In this document: piece by piece, positions 41,501-53,878 of the stretch
Position numbering within the stretch: the stretch's first letter is position 1
How the letters are laid out: each line of letters begins with the position of its first letter
Source: Phorcus lineatus
Lineage: Eukaryota; Mollusca; Gastropoda; Trochida; Trochidae
Direction: 5' to 3'
DNA: 64,000 nt
NCBI GenBank assembly: GCA_921293015.1
Contig: OV121097.1
Location: 13,393,940-13,457,939 of the forward strand
Notes under the pieces: model-generated
What the model saw: the letters and a program-made list of their open reading frames with translations, nothing else
The model's database searches: none
What the model was told of the DNA's origin: nothing
Made by a program: the position numbers and the translations under genes

Positions 41501-44500
41501 GGACTTTGTTACATTTCAAGTCATGTTTCCATGGACACAGCAAAAAATAAAAATCATTTGTTGGTCTAACCCTCAAAAGGCACATCTAGGGATCATGGTT
41601 GATAAGTGTATGAAGTTTGGTGAAGCTAGCATGTATAGTTTAGGAGATATGCTCCGGACAAAAGACTTGGTCATAGAGTCACTGTTTTAGTCATGTTTCC
41701 ATGGAAACGGCAAAAAATAAAAACCATTTGTTGGTCTAACCCTCAAAAGGCACATCTAGGGATGATGGTTGATAAGTGTATGAAATTTGGTGAAGCTAGC
41801 ATGTATAGTTTAGGAGATATGCTCCGGACAAAAGACTTGGTCAAAGAGTCACTGTTTTAGTCATGTTTCCATGGAAACGGCAAAAAATAAAAATCATTTG
41901 TTGGTCTAACCCTCAAAAGGCACATCTAGGGATGATGGTTGATAAGTGTATGAAGTTTGGTGAAGCTAGCATTTAAAGTTTAGGAGATATGCTCCGGACA
42001 AAGATTTGTGACGGACGGACAGACGGACAGACGGACAGACGGACAGACGGACGGACAGAATGAACGCTATATACCCCCGCTTACGCTGTAAGGCGGGGGT
42101 ATAATAAATATTGATAGCAATAATTAGAGGGATGAGGAAAAACAATGATGGCATTAATCACGACATTGTGAAAAAAACATCACACGAAGATATTGTGACA
42201 ATATATTGCTTGAAAAGCAGATCAAAATAAACAACCGATTTGAATACAAATCTTATGTAATGTGATGAAAAAACAATGAGTGTTAATGCTTAGCCAGTGA
42301 AATGATTATGATGCATGAGCGCCGATGATATGAGTAATGTGTAGTAATTGTACTATTGGAGAGATAATTGAAATTACTTTTATCAAACTAATTTCTAACA
42401 TGAGACAGTATTGTAACTTAAACATGATAAAGATGCTTTTGTACCAATCATACAATAATGTAACCCAATAATGGAAGAGACTAAGGATTTCCCTCGTAAA
42501 GTTAAAAAAACTTTAGCAGACGACGGTTTGTTTACCTATAGGGCGCCGCCATCTTTATTACCCATAACCCCTGAAGAAGGTAATCTAAAAATAGAGTTGG
42601 GGTAGCCTAACAGGGAATCCCTAATGGAGCTGCAGTGTTGATTACATGGCTTGAGGGCTTAATTAGTACCACGTGTTGCTGAGACAAAGGAATCAACACT
42701 GAAAAGAGGTGATTTGAATTTTGCATTGCGCAAAATGAATTTTGACTGGCAGATCAAATGGTTGAATTATTTCAAAAAGAAAGCAACAGTTACATAAATA
42801 TAATTTCCAGAATGGAAATATTGTTTTCTTGAATTACTGAATGCCATTATTCTTGCCTTTGGGTGCATAAGGGGTTGTGCAACTGAGCAACATCCCCGCA
42901 CGGCGAGAATATCTTTACAATTTGGAATGAAGCAAAACCCTTTACGCCAGTAAATAACTAAATATTCACAATGCCCTTCTATGTGAGTGCATGAAATAAA
43001 AACATCACAAGCATATATGAAGGATAGCATCTTAAATTAAAATCACACACTAATAGAAGGAAACATACAATTTTGATAAGTTCTTACCTATCAGAAATTA
43101 TAAGAGCAGGGTACAGTAGATGTTGACAGCTTGGATGCAGAATCTAGAGAGGCCTACTTTGCACTTTCCCGGGCATGAGTTGGTCACCTGACCATTTCCA
43201 TTGGTCAGTTTGGTCTAACTTTCCCCCAGTCTATAAGAACCCCTCCAGAACTCTCACTGCCCCAAAGCTTAACATCTGGTATTACCCTGTAAGGGTCACC
43301 CTGACCTAGTCTACTGACCTCTCTGTTAATTAGTATAAGGGACAGATTTGTGTTAAATATAATGTATATAAAATACATAAATATGGGCCGTTACACTAAT
43401 TCAGTATGAAATTATCATTGTTGTCAAAGGTTCTTAAGATAGTCCTTTCCATAATAAACAAGAGAGCTCTATCAGAAATTACAACCGATCGTGTTCCACC
43501 CCACAGAAGGCAAATGTCATTGTTCAATGCTCTCGCGGCCGTTGCAGGGAGGTTGGCAAAGTAATGTCGTTAAGTTTATGAACAGAGTTAAGCTTGGCTC
43601 CTCAACAAGGTTATGAACTGTGTGCTGTTTTATCAGATTCCGTTAGATCGAGATCATAACACCACCAGCATAGGCATGTACGAGGGAAAATTCGGCTGGT
43701 TTCCTCTCCGAGTTCTACGTTCGTGATTTGTGTTTTCAACTGTGAGAACTAGCAATGTCAAGGCCACGTGTGACGGACGTCCGAGAAGTTCATGGCCACG
43801 TGCCTTGTAGATTTTCATTGGCTGATGAACGTTTTGTAGGCGGGGCTAGGGATCCGATTAAGTTTTGATTGACATTTTATCTCTTTCATGCTGTTGAGCG
43901 TTGAATTCATTCGCATATATAGTGCAGCTCTATTTGGTGCAAATATGTATATTGAGAGCAATAAAATGGTTAAAAACAACTAGTATGTATATATTTATTT
44001 ATAAGAATTGACTTCAACATTTATTAAGTTCATGGAGGTATAAACTTAAAAACCGATGTGCAAACTCGGCGTATATCCGCTACGCGGATTCACACAGTTT
44101 GCACATCGGTTTTTAAGTTTATACCTCCATGAACTTAATAAATGTTGAAATCAATTCTTAAATATCCTTGCATCTATATAATAACAATACGTTCTTCATG
44201 TTCTCCTGTTTGAGATTACGTTAGTATGGCATAAAACACTTTTGGACATGGAGGGTTTAGCATTGTAACACTGTTTGTAAGCTATGAAGTTTTTATAAAC
44301 TGGAAAGTTTTGGAAGAAAACCAAATTTAAAATCTTGGTTTTTAATTGTTCACCGAATGAAGATTATTCCTTGTAGAATTATTAGCCTTTTGAAAACAAA
44401 GTTAAGAATTTCAACGTTGAATTTTTTCATTTCAATCTATATTAGTTAAAGCTGGTTTGGCAACTAAAACATTTTTACCTCTCAGTATCTGTTCAGATGG

Positions 44501-45516
44501 TGCTTCAACAGTTACTTCCATTATTTTCAGAAAGTTGGTATCCTCATGCCAGATTCTGACAAACCTCAAGGGTTGTGGGAAGCAGCACAAGACGGTCAGG
44601 GAAGGTGGGGAGTCACTGACTGGCCATTGTCCACACTTATGGACGTCACTGTCTGGATCAGACACGTCAAGGACAGAGACCCCAATGTAGGCACCCCGTA
44701 TGTAATCCGCTATAACACCATGATGAAATCAAAATTTACAGAATTTATAGAATCAATCTTTTATTTTTAATATCAAGTTCACCGTGTACTAAAAACTCAT
44801 TATATAGCCTGTATCTATTTTCAAATGAATTCGAAATGTGAAGTTGAACGTACAAAATGATGACGTGACAGTGATGCTGAGGATTCTGTAATATTCCTGT
44901 AGGTCCCCCTGCCAATATGGACTTTGTTGTTGATTAGTACAGCTCGTTGTGGTCATGGAACCATCGTTTGCGTTTGTACTGTTGTCATCACTTCGATCCC
45001 AATAAGTACTAGACTGTTTACTTGGTTTGCCCAGCATTATGTTGTCTCCTGTTAATAAAATACTACAACATTCAAAGTTATTTGGTTAAAGTAAGACATT
45101 AGAAATTCCTTGTTTACTATCAAATTTAATATCTATATACCTTATAGTGTTATGATTTGTATCGAGTGTAACCAACAAAAATAGCGACATTATTGAAATC
45201 ATAAATGTTAATTGACATAGTCAACTAAACTGCTTTTGTACTGTCATGAAAACTGGTAGCCCCTAAAGTACTGTCTCCTGTGACAAAAAAACTTCATTGT
45301 TCAAAGTTATTTTGTTAGATTAAGTTATCAATGACTGCTATCAAACTGTATATCATGTACCTTAGAAAATTATGATTTTCACTTTGGACTTTCGAAAAGC
45401 AAAAAACAAAAAAGTTAAATTATTGAAATCAGACATGTAAATTGAGTCAGTCAACAAAACCAACCTTTAATTTGAGGGACGTACATCAAAACCAGTGTCA
45501 TCACAATCAGATTCAT
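38563..45516 (-). CDS. Secreted F-type lectin-PAN protein, paralogue B
   Basis: Minus-strand exons are 45465-45516, 44854-45048, 44479-44709 and 38563-38822, 738 nt for 245 residues, all phases consistent. The signal peptide exon is MNLIVMTLVLMYVPQIK. The lectin domain includes NIMLGKPSKQSSTYWD, ANDGSMTTTSC, YWQGDLQEYYRILSITV, GAYIGVSVLDVS and LRFVRIWHED. The PAN exon is ASKYVTEMSKAL to TECGTLC and CHAFSF, with six cysteines, ending at TAG. It keeps the NDG turn that gene A changes to NDD, and shares the Q-G-D replacement. The last intron is 5.7 kb, swollen by a Helentron-type element, LTR-like debris and a long hairpin, yet both splice sites remain intact. Confidence 0.9.
39998..40064. repeat. 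67-bp perfect direct repeat, left copy
   Basis: Identical over 67 bp to 43085-43151, 3.09 kb away. The right copy runs into LTR-like sequence, so this may be a detached fragment spanning an internal/LTR junction of the same fossil element. Confidence 0.6.
40837..42106 (+). mobile_element. Pearl-like Helentron derivative (HINE) with 170-bp core repeats
   Basis: A 5' end with the palindrome GTGAGCACAGCTCAC is followed by about seven tandem units of ~170 bp (anchor 'gtttccatgg' at about 41022, 41192, 41363, 41525, 41695, 41865). An ACGG/ACAG microsatellite (42008-42058) and a terminal hairpin TATACCCCCGCTT to AAGCGGGGG-like inverse (42069-42102) follow. This order is that described for pearl elements of bivalves, since assigned to non-autonomous Helentrons (family knowledge). 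It has no coding sequence of its own. It lies in the last intron of lectin gene B. Confidence 0.75.
43120..43396 (+). mobile_element. Possible solo LTR or LTR fragment (fossil)
   Basis: The segment begins TGTTGACAGC and ends GCCGTTACA, with a purine-rich stretch just before it and a TATA-like CTATAAGAAC near 43230. This TG..CA form and promoter-like content suggest an LTR. No matching second LTR of full length was found. Lies in the last intron of lectin gene B. Confidence 0.35.
44002..44160. repeat. Near-perfect 65-bp-arm hairpin
   Basis: Positions 44002-44066 are inverted at 44096-44160 with one mismatch. The 29-nt loop carries a nested ATCCGC-TAC-GCGGAT hairpin. A related block ('catacctccataaactta') occurs alone at about 39662. 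It sits in the 5.7-kb intron of lectin gene B. Confidence 0.9.
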
Positions 45517-48500
45517 CCTTCTGAAGTCAAACAATTCTGGAACTACTGAACACAGTATCAAATGTCAAACTGACTTTCAGAATTGTTTATCCAGGAAATG
45601 GAACTCGCGAAAAACATGTTAATCTATTCCTTCAACACTAGATAAGATTAAATTACTTTGAAAATATTAGCTAAAATTGTCTTTTTAATGTTCTCAAAGA
45701 ATGTTTTTTCTTAATCCTCATCAATTTAGATGATCAATCATTTTAGTTTTATTTTGAAGATAAACCTGACTAACCGGTTCCAATGGCAATCCTCAGCAAG
45801 TGAAGGCCAGATTTCCAAAAGTTGTATTTGCTGCAAAAACAACAACCAAACTGCTTTCGCTATCCGTTCAAATCATAATGAAGGGAGGAATCTGTTCGGA
45901 TTTGACGTTGAGAGGCAAGTCTTTTAACGGTATTGTTTCTGTAATGATGATAGGATGATTAGTAAATACGTTTCAAAATATAACTAAGTTAGTTCGATAC
46001 TGTCAATAATTTCTTTGAAATGAATTTGTTCTTTATCATTGATTGAAAATATCAATACCACAGAATCTAAGAGAAATGATTGTTTACAGGTTACTACAAA
46101 CTTTATTATGGCAAAAGAATTTTATCAAGCAACTGTGACTTATTCGTTTAATCTCGTTGCAATAAAGGTTCCCATACACTGTCGCCTTTAACGATCCCAA
46201 ATCGATGATACCTTAGTTAAATCAGAGAATCAATGTAGCGTTGATTGAGTACTTACTTGCAATGCACTGGTTGGATGTCTCAGGCATTGTTATGGATACA
46301 AACAAATCTAACTAATTTTGAATGATCAGTATTATTGATTGATTATTGATTCAATTGTTGCACTCACCACAACCAGTACTTTAAAAAGTAATCAATCAAG
46401 ATATGACTGTGTATTTTCACGAGCTATTTTACAAGGATAATGGTTTTAAAACAACATAACTGATCAATTTTACTAATACTTTCGTTTGATATCTTGATAT
46501 TTTTGATAATTGATTTGAATATTTAAAAAAAATATTTAAGCAATTTCAATTACCCCTTCGGTTGTCATCTTTTTTTGTCAACGATTGGAAATATTATTTT
46601 CTTATGGATTACAATAGGAGTACAATGAAACCATGCCTTTTTTGCCGTCAAAGTTATTTTCTTTTCCCAGGTAATGTTAAAAGACAATCCCGTTGATCAA
46701 CATAGATGGTAGTCATTACAAATTATGATTCCTCAAGAAATGTAGTGAAATTTAGACTTAACCATGACTGTCTGACAGCAACATCAAAGACATGTATTGA
46801 TTTGAAATAACAATAAGCATGATAAAGATATTGGCTCATTACTGCCAACTTCAGATGTATTTGGATAAAACATTCACATGTTGCTTATATTGTATTTACG
46901 TTACTGGATTTTAAAGCTCGGGTGCATTTTTCAGTCTTTCCGGATTCATTTAAAGGGATTACATTTTTATATGACTTGACATCTAAAATCTGCCGATAGA
47001 CAACTGCATTACAATTTTTTTAACAAACTGACCAATTATCGTCAGCGAGCAGATTTTCAAAGGGTCGTTTGGTCACTAAAGCGTATCTTCCTTCTCACGT
47101 CAAAGTAGTCACTTCTATAACCAAACTGATCATTTTCAACTTGGAATTGGAACTGATTTCAATGTGATTAAACTTGTATTCTATTAGCAAGATGTGTAAA
47201 ACATAATACTCATTTAATAAAATCGTCTACTGTAACCACTAATCTCTTACTAATATATTAAACAGGTATGTAGTGAATATGTTGTCTGCTATGAATACAT
47301 CCGAGGAAAAAACTTATATGTATAGTCATATTCAACGAAGGTATTCTAAACTAAAAATTGTATTTTTATTAATGATGCCCCGATATATAGTAAATTTTAT
47401 GATATTTGGATGACGATGTCACTGATTTTGGCTATATTCTATTTTAACCTCACCTACAGATGAATTAAATTCAGCCCCTTGTGCGGTATGTTGACACCAA
47501 CGGCGTGTACATATGACAGTCACGTGAACTTCCAAATCCTTCTGAATTCGAGGGTATTCTTAACACAGGGTATGAAAAGGCAAATAATAGCGTAATTAAA
47601 GTACATTGTTTACAAAGTCATCTAAGTAGTACATATGATGGTATGTCAAAATAGGTGAAGTTAATCAGTGCTACACGTAATGTTTATTACTGATTCACGC
47701 GAACCTGAAATACAATCTAGTGAGCTTATCAACTCTGACTTTTGTATCATATGAGAAGTGTTTTATCAAACTGAAAATTCGAAAATTGTGTTCATTCTTA
47801 TATCCATAATAGGTGTCCAAACTGAAATTCGATTAGCTGACTTAATACAGGTAGTTAACTGATATATTTTGTGCGGATCTTGCTGAAATAAAGAATCTGC
47901 TTTTCCTGTCCAATAGTTGGTTTATAAGCCACAGTAACTTTTTCTAGTTTTTTAAAGTTGATAACGTCCAGTGGCGAATGTAGGAATTCAAATTTGAGGG
48001 GCTGTGGATGGTCACTAAAAAGAGGACTAACTGTACTGTATTTATATATACCAATATACTTAACACATTGATTTTGTTAAATAATTGATTTCCATAGTTA
48101 GTATGTGAATGAAAGATTAGAATGAAAATCTCAAAACGAAGACAACTCATATTTTTAAACGGATAAACCTAAATATAAAACTAATCTAGATTATTTTCAA
48201 TATAAGCCTAGAACACAAAACACGGAATCTGTATATGTTCATTTCCAATACCTTGCAAAGTAACTAATGAAAAGAGGTTGAATATAAAGTATTGCTATCA
48301 TTTACTAGGATACGATTTGTACTGAATATCACTATATTGCCATTCAAATATATGAATATTTGCCACTGAATATCATAACACAATTTCATTGAAATTAGAT
48401 GATTTAGTTATCTGACCCCATTCAGAAAAATACTTCAAAATAGAAATGAATTTCTAGAAAGCCTTTGACAAAGTTATTGTCGACCTAATTTTGAGATAAA

Positions 48501-49211
48501 TACTTTGTACACCTTTTCAGAAATGCGTTGTAGTTTTGTTTCGACCAAATATGAGCTGATACGATAGTATACAAACACACAATTTTGCGTTTATCCCAGC
48601 TCGGCTTTCTAGCGTCCATTAGGAAAAAGCTCGAAGCCCGAGAAAAAAATGTTTAAATGTGATTTTTTTATGTCATTTCCAAAGATCCAAAGTTACCAAT
48701 GTCTTTCCAGCCTCGATGCTCATTGGCTGACACAGCCTGGCGGTCAAGCCATGGTCAAATCAAGATACGCAGGGAATCATGAGGGACAAGTTTCGATCTG
48801 ATTTCAAAGAGATTTTACAATCACACTATCTAAGCGGAAAAACTCAACTTCACATTTAGGAAAGTGATTTACGAAAAGAGGTTGAATATAGAGTACTATC
48901 ATTCACTTTGGATATATTTTGTAGAAGTAACTATTGAATACCATCACATTTTTTTCTTTCAGAAAGCAAAACTATTGATCATTTGATATTTGCCAGAAAC
49001 ACTTTTCAAGAGTATTCAATCGAGTAGTTTAATCAACTTTCTTCTTTAAAGTTAAATGTTTCTACAGAACTGAAGGCAACACCTAACAAACTAAATGTGA
49101 GCAGGATCAGACACCAACTACATGGGTGAAGCATGAAGTATATTATACATTAACATTTGTTTGGAATAGGTTTTCACTTTATCTATCTATTAAACCATTA
49201 ATAATTAACTA
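45517..49211. other. Upstream flank of lectin gene B
   Basis: AT-rich. A 5' leader like that of gene A (TAGTTCCAG upstream of the start, donor-like site at 45774/45773) is followed by sequence homologous in patches to 32.7-34.4 kb. No other gene recognised. Confidence 0.45.
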
Positions 49212-49262
49212 ACATACATACATACATACATACATACATACATACATACATACATACATACA

Positions 49263-49291
<29 letters not shown>
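49212..49291. repeat. CATA microsatellite
   Basis: About 20 copies of the tetranucleotide CATA, almost uninterrupted. Confidence 0.95.
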
Positions 49292-49297
<6 letters not shown>

Positions 49298-50625
49298 TAT
49301 CTTCTGTGCATCTTCTTTAAATCATAGTATAATATAATAACTTATTGGTTTTATATATTGAAAGGGTTTATTTCATAGTTGGTAGACGTAAAGGCCATTA
49401 CCATAATAACCAGTTATATAGGAATATTAATACTTATTGAAAATAATGCAAACATTGATATTTATGGAAACTATAATGACAGCTTTTGTAGCCTTTTTTG
49501 CAGGTTACTGCGGCACTCCACATTTGGTACCCTGATGATATCATCTGATTATGCAACTTATAACAAGTCTTTGTAGCCTCATATTTGTTATTTTAACGCT
49601 ATATAATCATTATTCACTCATGAGCACAGACAATTATATATTGGTGTGTTTTTTCTTTTTTAAAGAAATAATAACGTTTAAAAAAATGATATCTAGTTAT
49701 AAAATCTACATTTCAATTATGCTAAATGTTGCAAAAATGTTGCATTTTTTGTTTGTCCTTTAAGACCCATTGAATCGATTTTCACCTTGTACTGGAGAAT
49801 TTCCATAACATAACTGATATATTATATCCCTTATATGGTATATATGCGGTAAAGGCACATATTTCAAAACTATATAATAGCTGTAGGTACGATTAAGGAT
49901 TTTTTACTCACGAAATCAAATTAATTTCAAATTAATTTCAAATTGAACCATTTTTCATATTTAAGTATATAATGTGTAAAACACCCAATCGCTTATCAGT
50001 TAAAGAGAGAAAGTATTTAAATACAAATACGGGAGATCAATCATTTCCCATTTATCTTTATACTGGTAAGCATCATATTTTGCAATTTCCAGAGAAGTTA
50101 ACATCCCAGATATGAGAGTACCTATCTTTGTATTTTTGCTCTGTAATTACAGTCATCAAGACACGTTGAAAATACTGCACTTCATTCTGTACAAAAAGAT
50201 AAATGATTTATAGCAATATGATTTAAATAACAATGTTGTTTCATCTTAACGTGTCAACTTATCATGCTTTGTAAATGTGTGTAAAAGATGAACTACAGTT
50301 TCAGTAAATAAGTGTTTTTCCGAGAAACATAGTACATTTGTGAAACAGATTTAGTGTAAAGCATACAAACATAGATGTTTGATATGATAACATTGATTAT
50401 TGTAATTAAATTGTCCCGTTATTATGAAGTTCATGCAATAAAGTTTAGCCAGAACAATGTGTGTGAGGATAAATAAGAAGTTTATAGTTTGTAAAAGTGT
50501 ACTGCTTTTTCAATCCAACCACGGAAAGCTCTATTATGACAAAATTCAACTGAAATAAATAGTACTTCAAAGCAGTAGCTTTTATCATTCTCATTGTCTT
50601 TGTTTCCAAAGTCTTATTTAATTGT

Positions 50626-53432
50626 GAGTGAGTGAGTGAGTGAGTGAGTTGTAGTTTAACGCCGCTTGGGCAATATTTCAGCCATTCGCTGCGACTTATT
50701 TTGGAGGTGTTGCCATTGTCTATCGTGATCATCTACACATATCATTTCCATCAAATCAGACTTTTCAAGTCTCTTCTTTTGAATTCATTGAGACACTACT
50801 CACACATGGGAAAACAGCAACCAGAATCATTGTGATTTATCGACCGCCACCATCTCAAAAGAATAACTTCTCTTTCAAATTGTTCTATGATGAATTCAGT
50901 CATTTTTTGGACATACTATCTCATGCGAAAGGCAGGTTGCTTATCATTGGTGATTTCAACATACATTTTGACAATATAACCCACTGTGACACCCATAAAA
51001 TGATAAAGCTGCTTGAAGGCCACAACCTGTTTCAGCACGTATCTGCTGCCACACACAAGTCCGGCCATATCATAGATTGGGTAGTAACAAGAAACTCTGA
51101 AAGCCCCCTGTGTTCCACATCAGTTACTGACTTACAGATATCTGATCATTTCCTTGTGTCCTTGGTGTTGGATACCACGAGACCACTAAGACCAAAAGCA
51201 TCTATAAGATGTAGAAACTTGGCCAAAATGGATACAGGATCTTTTAGATATGACCTGATGAACTCTGATCTTGTTCAACATCCGCCCGATGATATCAATG
51301 AACTTTGTAATATCTACAACAAGGTGCTTTGTGAATTGCTAGACAAACACGCCCCAGAAAAGTTGAAGCATATACCTATGCGCTCTGATCCAACATGGAT
51401 GATGACACCTGATATTCATGAAGCCCGCTGCAAAAGACGTCAAGCTGAGCGTCTATGGAGAAAGAGCCATCTAGAAATTCACAGACAGATCTACAAGACA
51501 GAAAGAAATCATGTAACAACATTGATTGGTATTTGCAAGCGACAACACATATCTCAAAAGATCACCGAATCATCATCAAATCCAAAGGCACTGTATAAGA
51601 TATTGTTCAAGCTTATGGGAAAGGAAAAGGATACGTCTCTACCCTCTTTAGACGACAAGCAACAGTTGGCAAATTCTTTTGCAAACTTCTTCTCAAAGAA
51701 AATCGAGCTGATACGTGAAGATCTCCTGAGGTTTGTTCAACCGTGTGAGTCTGATCCTGCCAGTTCTAATGTCCCCCCTCTGTCCTGCTACAGACAACTC
51801 ACAGAGCAGGATGTCCACCAGCTCATCAAGCGGAGCAAACCAACCTCGTGTGCCTATGATCCAGTTCCAACCTGCATCATAACTGAAAATCTTGACATCC
51901 TGTTGCCTACTCTAACTAGGCTTGTTAATGTCAGTCTCCAATCCGGTATCTTCCCTGACCAACTAAAGCAAGCTATTGTCAAACCTCTGTTAAAAAAGAA
52001 GACTCTCAACCAAGAAGATCTCAAAAACTTTCGACCTGTGTCTAATCTTGCTTACTTGGGAAAACTCGTAGAGAAGGCTGTGGCGTCTCAAATCCAAGAA
52101 CATTTGAGTGAAAACAACTTGTACCCAAAGTTCCAGTCTGCATATCGACAGAAACACAGTACCGAAACGGCCCTCCTACGAGTGATAAATGACATCAGGT
52201 GTGGCGTTGACCAGGGGAATGTTGCACTACTGATTCTACTCGATCTTAGTGCGGCGTTCGATACGATAGACCACATCAACTTATTACGACGATTGAACCT
52301 TGACTTTGGCTTCAGTGGAGTAGCAATGAGCTGGATCAAGTCCTATCTCTCCAACAGGTCGCAAACAGTTTTCGTAGATGGTTGCAAATCAACGTCCGTC
52401 CAACTCAACTACGGAGTCCCTCAGGGGTCTGTCTTAGGGCCGATCCTTTTCAGCATGTACGTCGCACCACTAGAACACATACTTCATAGTCTACCGCATC
52501 ATTTTTATGCTGATGACTCGCAGCTGTCCAAGATATTCAGACCTACACCTTCTGATGCAGCCCAATCCGCTGAAGACATCACCGACTGCTGTTCAGACAT
52601 TAAACAGTGGATGACTCAGAATACACTGAAGTTAAACGAAGAAAAGACTGAAGCCATTCTAATCGGACCAAAGAATAGGCGGTTGAATGCAAACATCAGC
52701 TCAGTAACAGTTGGACCAAGTGAGATTCCCCTCAGCAGTAAGGTTAAGAATCTTGGCGTCATCCTGGACACTGATCTCTGCATGGAGTCCCATGTTAACT
52801 TCACCACTCAAACATGCTACCTTCAACTCCGCAATATTGGCAAGATCCGGAAATTCATAACAAAAGAAGCAGCAGTTAAACTAGTCATCTCCCTTGTTAT
52901 GTCAAAAATTGACTATTGTAACTCCTTGCTAACGGGTACATCCAAACAGACCATTGACAAATTACAACGCCTGCAGAATACTGCAGCTCGCATTGTGACT
53001 CTCTCTCCAAGAAGATGTCACATTACGCCTATTCTCGCTTCGCTCCACTGGCTCCCAATTCAGCAAAGAATTCAATACAAAGTTTTGTGTCTCACATACC
53101 AATGTGTCACTGGTACAGCTCCAACTTACCTTCAGGAACTCATAAAGGCTCACAATCCTGTCAGATCACTCAGATCCGCATCACAACACCTGCTCCAAGT
53201 GCCAAATACAAAACTGAAAACTTACGGAGAACGATCTTTCTCTTCATCAGCAGCCAAACTTTGGAATCCTCTTCCAATTGAAATAAAGACAGCCTCATCC
53301 CTGACTGTTTTTAAGAAACTGTTGAAAACTCATCTTTTCACCCAGGCTTTTTCTCTCTGCGCTACGAGCATGTCTTAACATGGAGACATTGCGCATTACA
53401 AATGGACTATTTATTTTTATTTATTTATTTAT
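50626..53432 (+). mobile_element. L2-like LINE, 5'-truncated, frame unbroken
   Basis: The element ends in an ATTT microsatellite (about 53408-53436), the normal L2-type tail. A 12-bp candidate target duplication TTATTTAATTGT lies at 50614-50625 and 53433-53444. The 5' part (50626-50696) is not LINE coding. It is a GAGT microsatellite plus GTTTAACGCCGC, a separate dispersed repeat, suggesting a chimeric 5' end. The open frame shows little decay, so insertion is probably recent. Confidence 0.85.
50697..53378 (+). CDS. LINE endonuclease (partial)-reverse transcriptase
   Basis: The frame is open from about 50697 (GGVAIVYRDHL) to the stop at 53376-53378, roughly 893 residues. The start is truncated inside the apurinic-type endonuclease domain; its second half is visible (IYRPPPSQ, GDFNIHFDN, SDHFLVSL). 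The reverse transcriptase follows with LKNFRPVSNL, ILLDLSAAFDTIDH, GVPQGSVLGPILF and the catalytic YADD (FYADDSQL). The C-terminal tail has HITPILASLHWLPI, GTAPTYL, RSLRSASQ and LKTHLF. The assembly fits the CR1/L2 group. It cannot make a full ORF product, since ORF1 and the endonuclease start are absent. Confidence 0.9.
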   Translation, partial: YFGGVAIVYRDHLHISFPSNQTFQVSSFEFIETLLTHGKTATRIIVIYRPPPSQKNNFSFKLFYDEFSHFLDILSHAKGRLLIIGDFNIHFDNITHCDTHKMIKLLEGHNLFQHVSAATHKSGHIIDWVVTRNSESPLCSTSVTDLQISDHFLVSLVLDTTRPLRPKASIRCRNLAKMDTGSFRYDLMNSDLVQHPPDDINELCNIYNKVLCELLDKHAPEKLKHIPMRSDPTWMMTPDIHEARCKRRQAERLWRKSHLEIHRQIYKTERNHVTTLIGICKRQHISQKITESSSNPKALYKILFKLMGKEKDTSLPSLDDKQQLANSFANFFSKKIELIREDLLRFVQPCESDPASSNVPPLSCYRQLTEQDVHQLIKRSKPTSCAYDPVPTCIITENLDILLPTLTRLVNVSLQSGIFPDQLKQAIVKPLLKKKTLNQEDLKNFRPVSNLAYLGKLVEKAVASQIQEHLSENNLYPKFQSAYRQKHSTETALLRVINDIRCGVDQGNVALLILLDLSAAFDTIDHINLLRRLNLDFGFSGVAMSWIKSYLSNRSQTVFVDGCKSTSVQLNYGVPQGSVLGPILFSMYVAPLEHILHSLPHHFYADDSQLSKIFRPTPSDAAQSAEDITDCCSDIKQWMTQNTLKLNEEKTEAILIGPKNRRLNANISSVTVGPSEIPLSSKVKNLGVILDTDLCMESHVNFTTQTCYLQLRNIGKIRKFITKEAAVKLVISLVMSKIDYCNSLLTGTSKQTIDKLQRLQNTAARIVTLSPRRCHITPILASLHWLPIQQRIQYKVLCLTYQCVTGTAPTYLQELIKAHNPVRSLRSASQHLLQVPNTKLKTYGERSFSSSAAKLWNPLPIEIKTASSLTVFKKLLKTHLFTQAFSLCATSMS

Positions 53433-53667
53433 TTATTTAATTGTACAAAATTATTTATATAATTGTTCTTCAAAATATGCATGATTTTTCCGAAAGGTTT
53501 CTATATAGTTGAATATACATGTAAATTAATTATATACAAAGTAATGAGTACTCGTATCCTGCTGAATATGTCTCTATTACCATAAGCATATTACGGCAGC
53601 TTCATCATGCACTGTAAAATATCTTAGTTTGTCTTATCGTGTTATGCTGTTCACAATATGGATCAGT

Positions 53668-53878
53668 GTCCCAAAACCCAAATAGAACATCATCACATTA
53701 GTTGAGATATCATCAATTAAAGTATGCTGTGTAATGAATACGTGTTCGTTTCACCAGACTTCAGATTGACATTCTTTCACAACAAACTTATCATAGTTAA
53801 ATCAAGAGTTAAATCATCATAGTTTTACTTTAATCGATGATATCTCAACAATGAATTTTATTTGGGTTTTGGGACACA
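53668..53878. repeat. Inverted repeat around a fold-back sequence
   Basis: GTGTCCCAAAACCCAAATA near 53668 is inverted at about 53860-53878, and GAGATATCATC/GATGATATCTC pair inside. A related block occurs near 54080-54130. Part of this sequence aligns with unit A near 25510, so it may have arisen from the duplicated unit rather than as a transposon. Confidence 0.45.

Noticed and set aside
41361-41690. 109-codon frame across the 170-bp repeats
   Set aside because: It is an accident of the tandem core units of the Helentron derivative: the same peptide pattern repeats with the DNA units and has no known domain.
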